Positions 16,909 through 25,872 of a stretch of 64,000 bases of DNA are shown in pieces (position 1 is the first letter of the stretch; every line of letters starts with the position of its first letter). Origin of the DNA: Lachnospiraceae bacterium (lineage in GTDB: Bacteria > Bacillota > Clostridia > Lachnospirales > Lachnospiraceae). Under the pieces are notes generated by a model. That model did not search any database and was not told where the DNA came from. It saw only the letters and a program-made list of their open reading frames with translations. The stretch covers positions 62,001 through 126,000 of the forward strand of contig JAJQDE010000024.1 of assembly GCA_021202335.1 (NCBI GenBank), in the 5' to 3' direction. The translations under genes were made by a program, and so were the position numbers.

Positions 16909-18472
16909 TTTATTTGCGGCTTTAAATAAAAAAATTCCCGGGTATACAAGGATATGTTTTATCACAGGGCTTATCGCAGGCTGGATTACGCATTTCTACA
17001 TGCTGTCGCACAAGCTCGTAAACTGGGACGACGCGAACAATATGAGCGCTTATGGCAGCGGAGATTATCTTGGAAGGTGGTTTTTAAAATACATCCATCC
17101 TCTCGGAGGCGTGCACAGCATACCCGCGGTACACGGCATGCTTTTCATACTTCTGCTTGCGGTGTCGGCGTGCCTTATTCTTGAGATTACGGGCATAAGA
17201 AGCGTTACGGGCGCAATCCTTGTGCCGACCGTGCTTTTGACCTTCCCGAGCGTGGCAAGCACCATGACCTTTATGTTTATGGCGCATACCTCGGGTATCG
17301 GCATATTTATGGTATGCCTGGGAGTATACCTCATGCGCAGGTACAGATACGGTAGTATTTTGTGCGGCGTGCTCCTTCTTTTGACGCTCGGCACATATCA
17401 AAGCTACATAAGCTTTGCGATCACGCTTATGCTGATGGGAATGATCAATGACCTTATCAATCACGAGAAGGGCTTTAAGGAGGTCTTGCGGGAAGGCATT
17501 ATATGTGTGATTGTGCTCGGCGTGAGCGTGGCGCTCTACATGTGGCTTTCGCATGTGATTTATCCCAACCTTGACAACGAAACCTACGGGGGAGTGGGAA
17601 ATATGGGGCAGATTGCCCCGGCGCAGATGCCTGTGCTGATTGCGCGCTGTTATAAGCGTTTCCTTGAATTTTTCATTTGGAAGCCGTTTGCGTTTATGAC
17701 AGGTACAAAACAGGCGGCAAATATCTGCGTGTGCGTGCTGGCGGTTATCTTATTTGCGGCGCTTGTGATTAAAAAGAAAATATACAGGGACGCTTGGCGG
17801 TTTGTCCTTTTGCTTGCGGTGTGCGGTTTTGTGCCGCTTGCGGCGGCGTTTATCTATTTTATGGCTCCGGAGGCTGACTACTCCATGCTGATGCTCTATT
17901 CGTATGCGCTTATTTACGTGCTTGTGCTTGCGCTTTTGGAATACTGCCTAAAGGAGTGGGGAAGCGCGCTTTTGATGAGCGTTGCGGGAAAACGGGCATG
18001 CTGCGCGCTGACGATTGCGGTAACAGCGTCGGTGTCGGTAAGCTGCTATGCGGATTATCTTGTGACCAACAAGGCGTATTTAAGGACAGAGCTTGCGACG
18101 GAGAGGGTGTCGTCATATTTTAACCGCATCATCGCCTTTGCCGAGTCAGCCGAGGGCTTTGATGAGAGCGACGGGCTTGTGATATTGGGAGAGTTCTACT
18201 ATAAGGATAATCCGAGCAGCGTGGAGCTTGACGTGCTCGACTCGGAGGGGCTTCGCTCGCTTGACGGCGTGGCGCTTGAAAACGGACTGATAACATCGGG
18301 AGTGCGCGACAATTTCATCAGGCTGTTTGTGGGCTATGAAACAGCGCATTTGAGCGACGCCGAGAAGGAGGAAATAATGAACACTGAGGAATATAAGGCT
18401 ATGAGCGTTTATCCGTCGCAGGGCAGTGTGTGTAAAATAAACGGCGTGTGGGTGGTAAAGCTCACGGATTAG
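16898..18472 (+). CDS. GtrII-like glucosyltransferase domain membrane protein
   Basis: A 524-residue protein with about 11 helices. After the first helix the loop reads HKLVNWDDANNM, then YLGRWFLKYI, the NxDD...GRW pattern of the GtrII family that uses polyprenyl-phosphate-glucose to decorate O-antigen on the outer face. The C-terminal part is an extracytoplasmic domain of about 130 residues. The polyprenyl-phosphate-sugar synthase encoded next (18535) is the obvious donor source. The start ATG 16898 lies within the end of the GT4 gene. Confidence 0.78.
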   Translation: MRFDLFAALNKKIPGYTRICFITGLIAGWITHFYMLSHKLVNWDDANNMSAYGSGDYLGRWFLKYIHPLGGVHSIPAVHGMLFILLLAVSACLILEITGIRSVTGAILVPTVLLTFPSVASTMTFMFMAHTSGIGIFMVCLGVYLMRRYRYGSILCGVLLLLTLGTYQSYISFAITLMLMGMINDLINHEKGFKEVLREGIICVIVLGVSVALYMWLSHVIYPNLDNETYGGVGNMGQIAPAQMPVLIARCYKRFLEFFIWKPFAFMTGTKQAANICVCVLAVILFAALVIKKKIYRDAWRFVLLLAVCGFVPLAAAFIYFMAPEADYSMLMLYSYALIYVLVLALLEYCLKEWGSALLMSVAGKRACCALTIAVTASVSVSCYADYLVTNKAYLRTELATERVSSYFNRIIAFAESAEGFDESDGLVILGEFYYKDNPSSVELDVLDSEGLRSLDGVALENGLITSGVRDNFIRLFVGYETAHLSDAEKEEIMNTEEYKAMSVYPSQGSVCKINGVWVVKLTD

Positions 18473-18534
18473 CGCGCCGGCACTTGTTTTTTGGGGGCGC
18501 GGGTAGTATGATGTAAGGAGGAAAGGGAACGGCA

Positions 18535-19551
18535 ATGGAAGAAAACAGGAAGAAAGGTACGCTCTGCATCGTAGTGCCCTGCTACAATGAGGAGGAGGCG
18601 CTTTTGACCTCCGCAAGGCTCCTGCTGGAAAAGCTTGGCGGGCTGAAGGATCGTGGGATTGTGTCGGAGAAAAGCCGCATTATTTTTGTGGACGACGGCT
18701 CTAAGGATAAAACATGGGAGCTGATTGAGCAGCTATATGGAGAAAACAGGGAGATAACAGGGCTTCGCCTGGCGCATAACAGAGGACATCAGAATGCAAT
18801 CCTTGCGGGGATGATGTATGCGAAGGATTACTGCGACTACACCATCACCATAGACGCAGACCTTCAGCAGGACGTCAACGCCATGGAGCTTTTTATCAGA
18901 GAGTACGAGGAGGGCAGCGAGGTGGTTTTCGGAGTGCGCAACTCCAGAAAGACCGACGGCTTTTTAAAAAAGCTTTCCGCGACGTTCTTTTACAAGACCA
19001 TGCGCTTTATGGGAGCGAATATTTACGAAAATTCCGCCGATTACCGCCTTATGAGTGCAAAGGCGCTGGATGCCCTTTCGGAGTATGGAGAGGTCAATCT
19101 GTTCTTAAGGGGAATAATACCTGACATCGGGTTAAGGTCGTCGGTGGTACATTTTGACGTGTTCCCGCGGATGCAGGGGGAGTCAAAATATTCGCTTTCG
19201 AAGATGCTCACGCTTGCGGCGGACGGCATTACATCCTTTAGCATTAAGCCCATACGGCTGGTGTTCTGCATGGGGATTTTGGCGCTGCTTGTGGGCTTTG
19301 GCATGATTATCCATATTGTATATGAGCATTATTTCGGCTACACGTCGGATGGCTGGTCGTCCATTCTTATGTCGATATGGGTGCTGGGCGGAGCAATTCT
19401 TTTGTCGCTTGGAATTATCGGAGAATACGTAGGAAGAAATTATATGGAAACAAAGCGCAGACCACGATATTATTTTTGGCAGACGCTTTCTCATGATGAC
19501 AATTGCAAAGCTTGCAGCTGCAAGCCTTGCAGTGACGAAAAAAATACTTAA
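18535..19551 (+). CDS. Polyprenyl-phosphate glycosyltransferase (GtrB/DPM1-like GT2)
   Basis: A 338-residue enzyme that would make undecaprenyl-phosphate-sugar from a nucleotide sugar at the cytoplasmic face. The GT2 domain has VVPCYNEEE (12-20), FVDDGSKDKT, and the DAD motif in TIDADLQQD; two C-terminal helices (about 235-305) match GtrB/ArnC-type proteins. GGAGG at about 18517-18521 precedes the ATG. The last 20 residues are unusual: a cysteine cluster (CKACSCKPC). The partner flippase could be the SMR pair at 26715-27411 or GtrA at 49257. Confidence 0.9.
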   Translation: MEENRKKGTLCIVVPCYNEEEALLTSARLLLEKLGGLKDRGIVSEKSRIIFVDDGSKDKTWELIEQLYGENREITGLRLAHNRGHQNAILAGMMYAKDYCDYTITIDADLQQDVNAMELFIREYEEGSEVVFGVRNSRKTDGFLKKLSATFFYKTMRFMGANIYENSADYRLMSAKALDALSEYGEVNLFLRGIIPDIGLRSSVVHFDVFPRMQGESKYSLSKMLTLAADGITSFSIKPIRLVFCMGILALLVGFGMIIHIVYEHYFGYTSDGWSSILMSIWVLGGAILLSLGIIGEYVGRNYMETKRRPRYYFWQTLSHDDNCKACSCKPCSDEKNT

Positions 19552-19563
19552 GGAGGGGCAGCA

Positions 19564-20394
19564 ATGATAGCATTGGCAGGATATTCGGGATTCATAGGCA
19601 GCAATATCTATGCGAGGGCAAGAAACCGCATAGAGGGCGTCTTTAATACGCAGAATATAGAAAAAGCATACGGACTTGAGCCGGACGTGCTGATATATGC
19701 GGGTATGCGCCACGACAGGCAGCTTGCTCAAAAAGCGCCGTATGAGGACTACGAGCTGGTGCTTGACGCGCAGAAAACCATTCAAAGGATTCATCCCAAC
19801 AGGCTGGTGCTGATTTCGACTACGGAGGTGTACGAAAATCCCGTGGGAGTGGACGAGGAAAACTCCGTGTTTGCGGTCGGAAGCGGAAGGTCGGGAAAGA
19901 ACGGTCTTATGCCCTACGGTCTGAACAGGTATTATTTTGAGGAATGGGTGCGCAAAAATTATCCCGGATCGCTGATTGTCCGGCTTGCAGTTCCCTATGG
20001 TTTAAATCCGCGGCGCAATTATATTCAGGATATCGTGAACCTTAAAATAGGGCATACGGACCCTAAAAGCACATATCAGTTTTACCCGCTAAGCCGTCTT
20101 TGGGAGGATATTCAGACTGCGCTGATAGAAAAGCTCACGCTGGTCAATATGACCTCGGAGCCGATTTGCGTGTCGGAGCTGTACCAATGCATAACGGGAA
20201 ATAAGCTTCCGTCGGCGCAGCATCAGCCGCTGTCAAAATCGGAAAGGTCAAAAAACGTGTTTGACCCGGGGCTGCAGAACCGCAATGTAATGACGATACA
20301 CGCGCAGACCTTTGGCGGCACGGGGAATTACGTATGCAGCAAGCGCGAGATTTTGGGCAATATCAGGCAATATATTGATAAAGGTTTGGTGTGA
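19564..20394 (+). CDS. NAD-dependent epimerase/dehydratase-like (extended SDR)
   Basis: A 276-residue short-chain dehydrogenase-like protein. The Rossmann motif is GYSGFIGSNI (6-15) and LISTTEVYENP is the central serine/threonine strand. The usual YxxxK catalytic motif reads YGLNR, so the lysine is replaced by arginine. It could be a sugar-nucleotide reductase or epimerase with altered chemistry, or a degenerate member. It begins 12 bp after the GtrB gene behind AGGAGGGG. It does not look like a standard RmlD. Confidence 0.7.
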   Translation: MIALAGYSGFIGSNIYARARNRIEGVFNTQNIEKAYGLEPDVLIYAGMRHDRQLAQKAPYEDYELVLDAQKTIQRIHPNRLVLISTTEVYENPVGVDEENSVFAVGSGRSGKNGLMPYGLNRYYFEEWVRKNYPGSLIVRLAVPYGLNPRRNYIQDIVNLKIGHTDPKSTYQFYPLSRLWEDIQTALIEKLTLVNMTSEPICVSELYQCITGNKLPSAQHQPLSKSERSKNVFDPGLQNRNVMTIHAQTFGGTGNYVCSKREILGNIRQYIDKGLV

Positions 20395-20424
20395 AAAATA
20401 TTTTAAGGCAAATAAACAATGTGG

Positions 20425-20430
20425 TATTAT
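20425..20430 (+). promoter_or_regulatory. Possible extended -10 element
   Basis: TG-G-TATTAT (20422-20430) fits an extended -10; the -35 region is poor. It lies only two bases before ATG 20433. If it is real, translation of the next gene would more likely start at ATG 20460, behind AGAAG. Confidence 0.3.
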
Positions 20431-20432
20431 AA

Positions 20433-21857
20433 ATGGAAAATGTCAGAAGAAAAAATAAAATGATTGAAGCGTACAGCATATTGCTGATTGATTTGCTGTG
20501 CGTTCTCATTTCATACGGTTTTTCCGTATATATCAGGTTCCATGTAATCCGACAGGAGCAGTACCCGAGGGATTTTCATATCACGGTGGGCGCATATATC
20601 GTTGCGCTCTGCCTTTTGTACAGTCTTTTGTTTGACGCAAACAGCAACTTTTTTTACCGGGGCTGGCTCAGGGAGCTGTACTATACTGTCCGCTATACGC
20701 TGATTATCGTAGTGGGGCTTGTGGTGGTTCTGTATCTGACACAGCAGTCCTACGAATTTTCACGTCTGATATACAGCGTTTTTTTGGCGCTGAACATTGT
20801 CATTACCTATTCCGCGCATATGGCGTTCAAGAAGGTGATGTGGAAATATTACCGCGGGAGCGCGGGCAGCACGAAGATGCTGGTGGTAACTCTTGATATT
20901 ACCGCAGACGAGGTAATCGGGAGCCTGCTTCAGGGAAAGGAATGGTATTACGACATAACAGCAGCCGCCGTGTATGACGCGGACAGGGCGGGGGGCAGCA
21001 TAAGGAGCGTGCCGGTGGTGGCGTCAAAAAAGAACCTTTACGATGTTGTGGTGCAGATGCTTGTGGACGAGGTTTTTATCTGCCTGCCGGGCGTGCCGGC
21101 TCTTGAGATACGCGATATGATTCGACGCTTCGAGGAGATGGGGCTGGTGTGCCACTATAATGTGGATATTTTCAGCCGCTCCAATCCAAACACCTATGTG
21201 CAGAAGATGGCGGGCTACAGCGTGATATCCTTTGCGCTGAAAACGATGGATTCAAGGCGGCTTTTGATTAAGCGTATGATGGATATTTTCGGCGGCGCGC
21301 TGGGGCTTGCGGTAACGGGCGTGCTCACGCCGTTTGTGGCGCTTGCGATAAAGCTCGATTCTCCGGGACCGGTGTTTTTCTCGCAGATACGTATCGGGAA
21401 AAACGGCAGACGCTTTAGGATATGGAAATTCCGCTCCATGTATGTCGACGCCGAGGAGCGGAAAAAGGACCTTGAGTCCCAAAATGAGGTGAAGGGGCTG
21501 ATGTTTAAGATGGAGGACGACCCGCGCATCACGCGTGTAGGTAAGTTCATCCGCAGGACAAGCATTGACGAAACGCCGCAGTTTTTGAATATTCTTTTGG
21601 GCAACATGAGCCTTGTGGGGACGCGGCCGCCCACTGAGGACGAGTTTGAGCAGTATACAGGCTATTACCGGAGGCGCATGAGCATTACCCCCGGGCTGAC
21701 CGGCATGTGGCAGGTGAGCGGCAGAAGCGATATCCGGGATTTTGAGCAGATTGTGAAGCTTGATCTGGAATATATTGACAACTGGTCGCTCGGGCTTGAC
21801 ATAAAGATACTTTTTAAGACCGTGTTTGCGGTTCTTGGAAGAAAAGGTTCTAAATAG
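20433..21857 (+). CDS. Undecaprenyl-phosphate sugar phosphotransferase (bacterial sugar transferase)
   Basis: A 474-residue polyprenyl glycosylphosphotransferase that starts a lipid-linked glycan by moving a sugar-1-phosphate onto undecaprenyl phosphate. Four to five N-terminal helices and a cytoplasmic regulatory region precede the catalytic half: KRMMDIFGGALGLA (about 276-289), SPGPVFFSQIRIG, WKFRSMYVDAE, RRTSIDETPQFLNIL, and the end motif DLEYIDNWSLGLDI. A second initiating enzyme lies at 52206, so two lipid-linked glycans are likely. An alternative start at ATG 20460 is possible. The next gene begins 10 bp downstream. Confidence 0.92.
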   Translation: MENVRRKNKMIEAYSILLIDLLCVLISYGFSVYIRFHVIRQEQYPRDFHITVGAYIVALCLLYSLLFDANSNFFYRGWLRELYYTVRYTLIIVVGLVVVLYLTQQSYEFSRLIYSVFLALNIVITYSAHMAFKKVMWKYYRGSAGSTKMLVVTLDITADEVIGSLLQGKEWYYDITAAAVYDADRAGGSIRSVPVVASKKNLYDVVVQMLVDEVFICLPGVPALEIRDMIRRFEEMGLVCHYNVDIFSRSNPNTYVQKMAGYSVISFALKTMDSRRLLIKRMMDIFGGALGLAVTGVLTPFVALAIKLDSPGPVFFSQIRIGKNGRRFRIWKFRSMYVDAEERKKDLESQNEVKGLMFKMEDDPRITRVGKFIRRTSIDETPQFLNILLGNMSLVGTRPPTEDEFEQYTGYYRRRMSITPGLTGMWQVSGRSDIRDFEQIVKLDLEYIDNWSLGLDIKILFKTVFAVLGRKGSK

Positions 21858-21867
21858 GGTTAAAATT

Positions 21868-22599
21868 ATGGGAGAATTGCAATACTGCGAGATTTTAAAG
21901 ACTAAAATCAACGTTACGGATATGGAGCGGACGCTTGAATATCTTAAGGAGCGCTTAGACGAGCTTCGGGGGAGCTATATCTGCGTGTCAAATGTCCATA
22001 CCACGGTGACGGCGTATGAAAACAGGGATTACAGGGAGATACAGAACAGCGCGGCGATGGCGCTTCCGGACGGAGCGCCGCTTTCGGTGTATCAAAAAAA
22101 ACAGGGCTTTGCGGACGCGCGGCGCGTGACGGGGCCTGATTTGATGCTTGAGCTGCTTAATATATCCGGGTACCGGCATTTTTTTTACGGCGCGACGGAC
22201 GAAACGCTTGAGGCGATGAAAGCCGCGATTGCGGAACGCTTTCCCGGCGCGTGCGTTGCGGGAATGTATGCGCCGCCGTTTCGGAATCTGACGCCTGAGG
22301 AGGATGCGGCGGTCGTGGAGCTGATAAACGGGGCGGAGCCTGACTTCATATGGGTAGGGCTCGGCGCACCGAAGCAGGAGCAGTGGATGTATGCGCACAG
22401 GGGAATGCTTTGCGGCGTATCAATCGGCGTGGGCGCAGGCTTCGATTACCTTGCGGGCGATATCAAAAGGGCGCCCGTTCTTATGCAGAAGCTTTGCCTG
22501 GAATGGCTGTACCGGCTTTTGCAGGATCCAAAAAGGCTTTGGAAGCGGTATGTAACGACCAATTTTAAATTCCTGAAATATATTTGGAAAGAAGAGTGA
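21868..22599 (+). CDS. WecG/TagA/CpsF family glycosyltransferase
   Basis: A 243-residue GT26 enzyme that typically adds N-acetylmannosamine or another sugar to the lipid-linked first sugar. Visible motifs: VSNVHTTVTAYENRDY, LPDGAPLSVYQKK, RVTGPDLM, FYGATDETLEAM, WVGLGAPKQEQWM and GVGAGFDYLAGDI. Its position after the initiating sugar-phosphate transferase fits addition of the second sugar, as in teichoic acid linkage-unit synthesis. ATG 21868 is chosen because the upstream ATG 21826 lies inside the previous gene. Its stop codon lies inside the first hairpin of a structured region. Confidence 0.93.
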   Translation: MGELQYCEILKTKINVTDMERTLEYLKERLDELRGSYICVSNVHTTVTAYENRDYREIQNSAAMALPDGAPLSVYQKKQGFADARRVTGPDLMLELLNISGYRHFFYGATDETLEAMKAAIAERFPGACVAGMYAPPFRNLTPEEDAAVVELINGAEPDFIWVGLGAPKQEQWMYAHRGMLCGVSIGVGAGFDYLAGDIKRAPVLMQKLCLEWLYRLLQDPKRLWKRYVTTNFKFLKYIWKEE

Positions 22600-22699
22600 A
22601 AAATAAATTTTTCACAAGAACCAACTTTGTTGGTTCTGCAGGTTTGTGTCTGCGCGCTGCTTGCACAAACATTGCTTTAGGCGCAAAGAGCAGCGCAGA
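22596..22699 (+). other. Structured intergenic region A (four nested hairpin elements)
   Basis: Consecutive inverted repeats between two genes: GTGAAAAAT/ATTTTTCAC (22596-22604/22607-22615); AGAACCAAC/GTTGGTTCT (22617-22625/22629-22637); GTTTGTG/CACAAAC (22642-22648/22664-22670). In addition the loop of the third (TCTGCGCGCTGC, 22649-22660) can pair with GCAGCGCAGA downstream (22690-22699) apart from a 2-base bulge, giving a pseudoknot-like or switching arrangement. No strong T run follows, so simple termination is not obvious. Confidence 0.7.
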
Positions 22700-22723
22700 A
22701 ATGAGGAGAAAGACGTCATAAAA

Positions 22724-23629
22724 ATGGTGAATGAGAAAAATACGCAGGTTTGGTATCATGCGGATGATTTTGGAGTCAGTCCTGCCCAATCCGAAAAAAT
22801 TCTTGCGTGCTTTCGCGAAGGGGCGCTCAACAGCATAAGCATTTTGCCGAACGTACCTGATTTGAGCGGCGCGCATGCGCTTTTGGAGAGGACGGATCCC
22901 GAGCGCCGGATAAGGCGCGTGCTGCACTTGAATTTTGTGGAGGGAAGGCCGCTTGCGGGCGCGGAGCGTACCTCTCTTTTGACGGATGATAAGGGATATT
23001 TCGATAAGTCGTTTGTGAAGCTTTTTATATGGAGCCGCACATTGAACGGCAAGCGCAGGCAGGCGCTTAAAATACAGCTTTGCGCGGAGATACGCGCGCA
23101 GCTTCGCGCCGTGACCTCAGAGCATGATTTTGGGATTACGGCGGTGGACTCCCATCAGCACTATCACATGATACCGATTGTTTTCGACTGCCTTATGCAG
23201 GTGCTTGCCGAGGAGGAGTTTAAGCCGCTTACAATACGGCAGGTGCGAATTCCCGTTGACCCGCTCAAGCCTGTTTTTTCGGTGCGCGGGGGAAAAATCC
23301 GCGCCGTCAATCTTGTAAAATGGATGATTTTAAAGAGCACGGCGAAAAGGAATTGCAAAATATTGAGTAAAAAGGGGATTGAAGTTCCCGTATTTTTTGG
23401 TATATTTTATACCTGTGAAATGAAATATGAGGTTGTGAAGCGTCTGCTGCCTGCATACATAAGGTATGCGGATAAGAGTGGGGCGTCGCTGGAGCTTATG
23501 TTCCACCCGGGGAGCCTGTCGGCTGAATATGAGCTTTTGGATGGCAGACGGGGGGAGCTTTGGGAGTTTTATGCGTCAGATAACCGTTTTTTTGAGGCGG
23601 AATGTTTAAGAATGTTAAAAACAGATTGA
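22724..23629 (+). CDS. ChbG/HpnK-like carbohydrate deacetylase
   Basis: A 301-residue YdjC/ChbG-type metal-dependent deacetylase expected to remove N-acetyl groups from a saccharide or lipid-linked sugar. Metal-site motifs are visible: HADDFGVS (10-17) and VDSHQHYHMIP, plus the C-terminal LMFHPG segment. I start it at ATG 22724. AGGAG at 22704-22708 is rather far (15 bases), and the upstream in-frame ATG 22646 would drag hairpin sequence into the protein. It may deacetylate a sugar added by the enzymes upstream. Confidence 0.85.
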   Translation: MVNEKNTQVWYHADDFGVSPAQSEKILACFREGALNSISILPNVPDLSGAHALLERTDPERRIRRVLHLNFVEGRPLAGAERTSLLTDDKGYFDKSFVKLFIWSRTLNGKRRQALKIQLCAEIRAQLRAVTSEHDFGITAVDSHQHYHMIPIVFDCLMQVLAEEEFKPLTIRQVRIPVDPLKPVFSVRGGKIRAVNLVKWMILKSTAKRNCKILSKKGIEVPVFFGIFYTCEMKYEVVKRLLPAYIRYADKSGASLELMFHPGSLSAEYELLDGRRGELWEFYASDNRFFEAECLRMLKTD

Positions 23630-23643
23630 AATGGGGTATTATT

Positions 23644-24789
23644 ATGAAAAAGAACCGGGTAATTGCGTGCTTTACGGCGCTGGCAATGGCGCTGCCCATG
23701 ATGTCCTGCGGCAGCGCCGCACAGGATGTGGACGAGGAGATTATTGTGAGGGAGAGTGAACCATCAGTGCAGACAGGCTGCGTGGAGGGCTGTACATGCA
23801 GCGGCTGTATCTGCTGCGGGACGGGAAGCGCGGCTGCTGATGCATCGGCGCAGCTTCCTTCCGAATCGGAAACGCAGTCGGAGCAGGAGAGCAGCGAAAC
23901 GGCTGTTACGGAAACTGAGGCTTCCGGCGAACCTGAGATTGATGACGGCGGAATGGTCGTGGAGCTTTCCGAGGGAGAGCTGGAGGCAAGGCGCGAGCAG
24001 CAGGCAAATTTTGCCGAGGCAAGGGAAGCGCTTTATGACATGAATAATTCGCTTGACAAGACGACAAAGATAAATCAGATGGACAAACAGATTCTTGCCA
24101 ACAATGCATATGATTTTGGCGATAAGACGGTCGTATTTATCGGAGACAGCATCACGGAGGGCATCACAAGCTCGGTTGACCAAAACGGAAAGTATATCAG
24201 CTATGTAACCTATGTCAACTCATATCTTCACTTTGGAAATGTGTTAAATCATGGCGTGGGCGGAAGAATGTTTTCGGCTTACGGCGGCGATGAGCTTTCG
24301 CTTGCCATGAACTTTGAGAATGTCACAAATATCAATTCGGACATTATAGTGGTGTTTGCGGGAGTAAACGATTACCTGTGTGTGCCGGCGGACGGCAATA
24401 AGCGCTTTGGCAGTGTGGACGATACGCTCACCACGGGAAATTACTGCGGCGCGGTGAGGTATTTCATGAGCCAGCTGCAGCAGTATTACGGCGATAGGGA
24501 AATCTTTTTCGTGACGATGTACAATATCAATAAGACCGCGAACTGCACCTATGCCGACTATGACGGGCAGCCAACGCTTGGCGACTTTATGGATGTGGAG
24601 AAGGAGCTTGCACAAGAGTTCGGCTTCCATGTAATAGACCTGTACGGTACGGGCTTTATGGACTGCTCGACACAGGAAGCCTCTGACTATTATCTGAGCG
24701 ACGGGCTGCATCCGAAGGATAACGGAAGCATCGTTTTGGGAGAGCATATTGCGGCGGAGCTGTCGCTGTATTTCGGACAGAAGGACTGA
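23644..24789 (+). CDS. SGNH/GDSL-type hydrolase lipoprotein
   Basis: A 381-residue exported lipoprotein. The signal peptide ends in a lipobox-like PMMSC (C22). A cysteine cluster (C46, 50, 52, 55, 57, 58) and an acidic low-complexity linker (to about 135) follow. The hydrolase domain has the block I motif FIGDSITEG, block III GVNDY and the C-terminal DGLHP containing the Asp-His pair. Such enzymes act as O-acetylesterases or lipases on surface glycans; the substrate is not known. ATG 23644 is chosen over an upstream in-frame ATG at 23602 that lies inside the deacetylase gene. Confidence 0.85.
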   Translation: MKKNRVIACFTALAMALPMMSCGSAAQDVDEEIIVRESEPSVQTGCVEGCTCSGCICCGTGSAAADASAQLPSESETQSEQESSETAVTETEASGEPEIDDGGMVVELSEGELEARREQQANFAEAREALYDMNNSLDKTTKINQMDKQILANNAYDFGDKTVVFIGDSITEGITSSVDQNGKYISYVTYVNSYLHFGNVLNHGVGGRMFSAYGGDELSLAMNFENVTNINSDIIVVFAGVNDYLCVPADGNKRFGSVDDTLTTGNYCGAVRYFMSQLQQYYGDREIFFVTMYNINKTANCTYADYDGQPTLGDFMDVEKELAQEFGFHVIDLYGTGFMDCSTQEASDYYLSDGLHPKDNGSIVLGEHIAAELSLYFGQKD

Positions 24790-24804
24790 CAGGGAGGTGC
24801 AGCC

Positions 24805-25860
24805 GTGGGGTGGTGCGTTTTGCTTATGATTGTATTCCCGGTACCGTTTATGCTGGGCATGATACCCGTAAAATATATGAACGGCTCACAAAGGACACCC
24901 GCAATGATTTACGCTTGCGGGTGGTTTGTGAGCTTTTTTGTGTTTGAGCTGACCGCAGTGCCGTTTATTCTGCTTGAGCAGAGCTTTACCGCGCTGGTAA
25001 CAGTCTACACGGTGCTTATGGCAGTGCTTTTGCTCTGCTCGGTGTGGGCTTCGCGGGCGGTATGGAAGGATATGAAAAGAAATATGCGGGCTGCGCGGGA
25101 GCAAAGGCTTTCCGTAAAGCTTTGTTGGACGGCTGCCCTTGTTCTTATCGGAATCCAGCTTTATATGGCGGTGTTTTACGAATACTACGACGGCGACGAC
25201 GCTTACTATATTGCCACATCAGTGCTCACCGATACCTTTGACACCATGTATCTGAGGGACGCGTATACGGGATATATATATTCGCTTGACGCAAGGCACG
25301 CACTTTCGCCTACGCCGATTTATCAGGCGTGGCTTTCGAGGCTGAGCGGCGTTCATCCCGCGGTAATCGCGCACAGCGTGCTTTCCGCAGTGTGGCTTGT
25401 GCTTATGTACTGCATTTACGGGCAGATAGGCAGCAGGCTTTTGCCGGCGTCCGGAGATGACGGCATGAAAAAGAGTGATTTCCGACCTGTGTTCATGATA
25501 CTGATTGCCGTATGGTATGTCTTTGGGAATGTTTCGCTTTATACCTCGGAAACCTTTGCCATGACGAGGACGTGGCAGGGCAAGGGCATCATGGCGGGGA
25601 TAGTGCTTCCCGCGCTTTTCCTGTGTCTGCTTTATCTGTCGGAGGAACGGGTGAGCCTCGGGATTTGGATGCTTTATGAGTGCGTGCTTGTGTCGGCGGT
25701 GTTTGCAACGAGCATATCGTTCATGCTGGTGCCTACGATTACGGGAGCGGCCGCGGTGCTGACAGGCATCAGGAAGAAAAGTCTGCGCGAGGGCGCAAAA
25801 ATTTTTGTCTGCTGCGTGCCGTGCCTGCTTTTGGCAGTGTGCTATCTGGTTGTGAAATAG
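24805..25860 (+). CDS. DUF6077-like membrane protein, N-terminal part (interrupted gene)
   Basis: 351 residues from GTG 24805 behind GGGAGG (24793-24798), with about 8 helices. The first external loop reads EYYDGDDAYYIATSVL, then GYIYSLDARHALSPTPIYQAW, the pattern I associate with DUF6077, a GT-C-like family. The frame ends at TAG 25858-25860 but stays open on the other side in the same frame (through GGA GGT TTG TTT ATG), so this is the front of a single about 636-codon gene interrupted by one stop codon. Confidence 0.75.
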   Translation: MGWCVLLMIVFPVPFMLGMIPVKYMNGSQRTPAMIYACGWFVSFFVFELTAVPFILLEQSFTALVTVYTVLMAVLLLCSVWASRAVWKDMKRNMRAAREQRLSVKLCWTAALVLIGIQLYMAVFYEYYDGDDAYYIATSVLTDTFDTMYLRDAYTGYIYSLDARHALSPTPIYQAWLSRLSGVHPAVIAHSVLSAVWLVLMYCIYGQIGSRLLPASGDDGMKKSDFRPVFMILIAVWYVFGNVSLYTSETFAMTRTWQGKGIMAGIVLPALFLCLLYLSEERVSLGIWMLYECVLVSAVFATSISFMLVPTITGAAAVLTGIRKKSLREGAKIFVCCVPCLLLAVCYLVVK

Positions 25861-25872
25861 GGAGGTTTGTTT

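Noticed and set aside
19564-20394. Assignment of this SDR as RmlD
   Set aside because: It lacks the RmlD lysine motif and overall RmlD pattern and is far from rmlABC.
22646-22723. Longer N-terminus for the ChbG-like deacetylase
   Set aside because: It would translate the hairpin region into a cysteine- and arginine-rich tail unlike the family; the family begins near the HADDFG motif.
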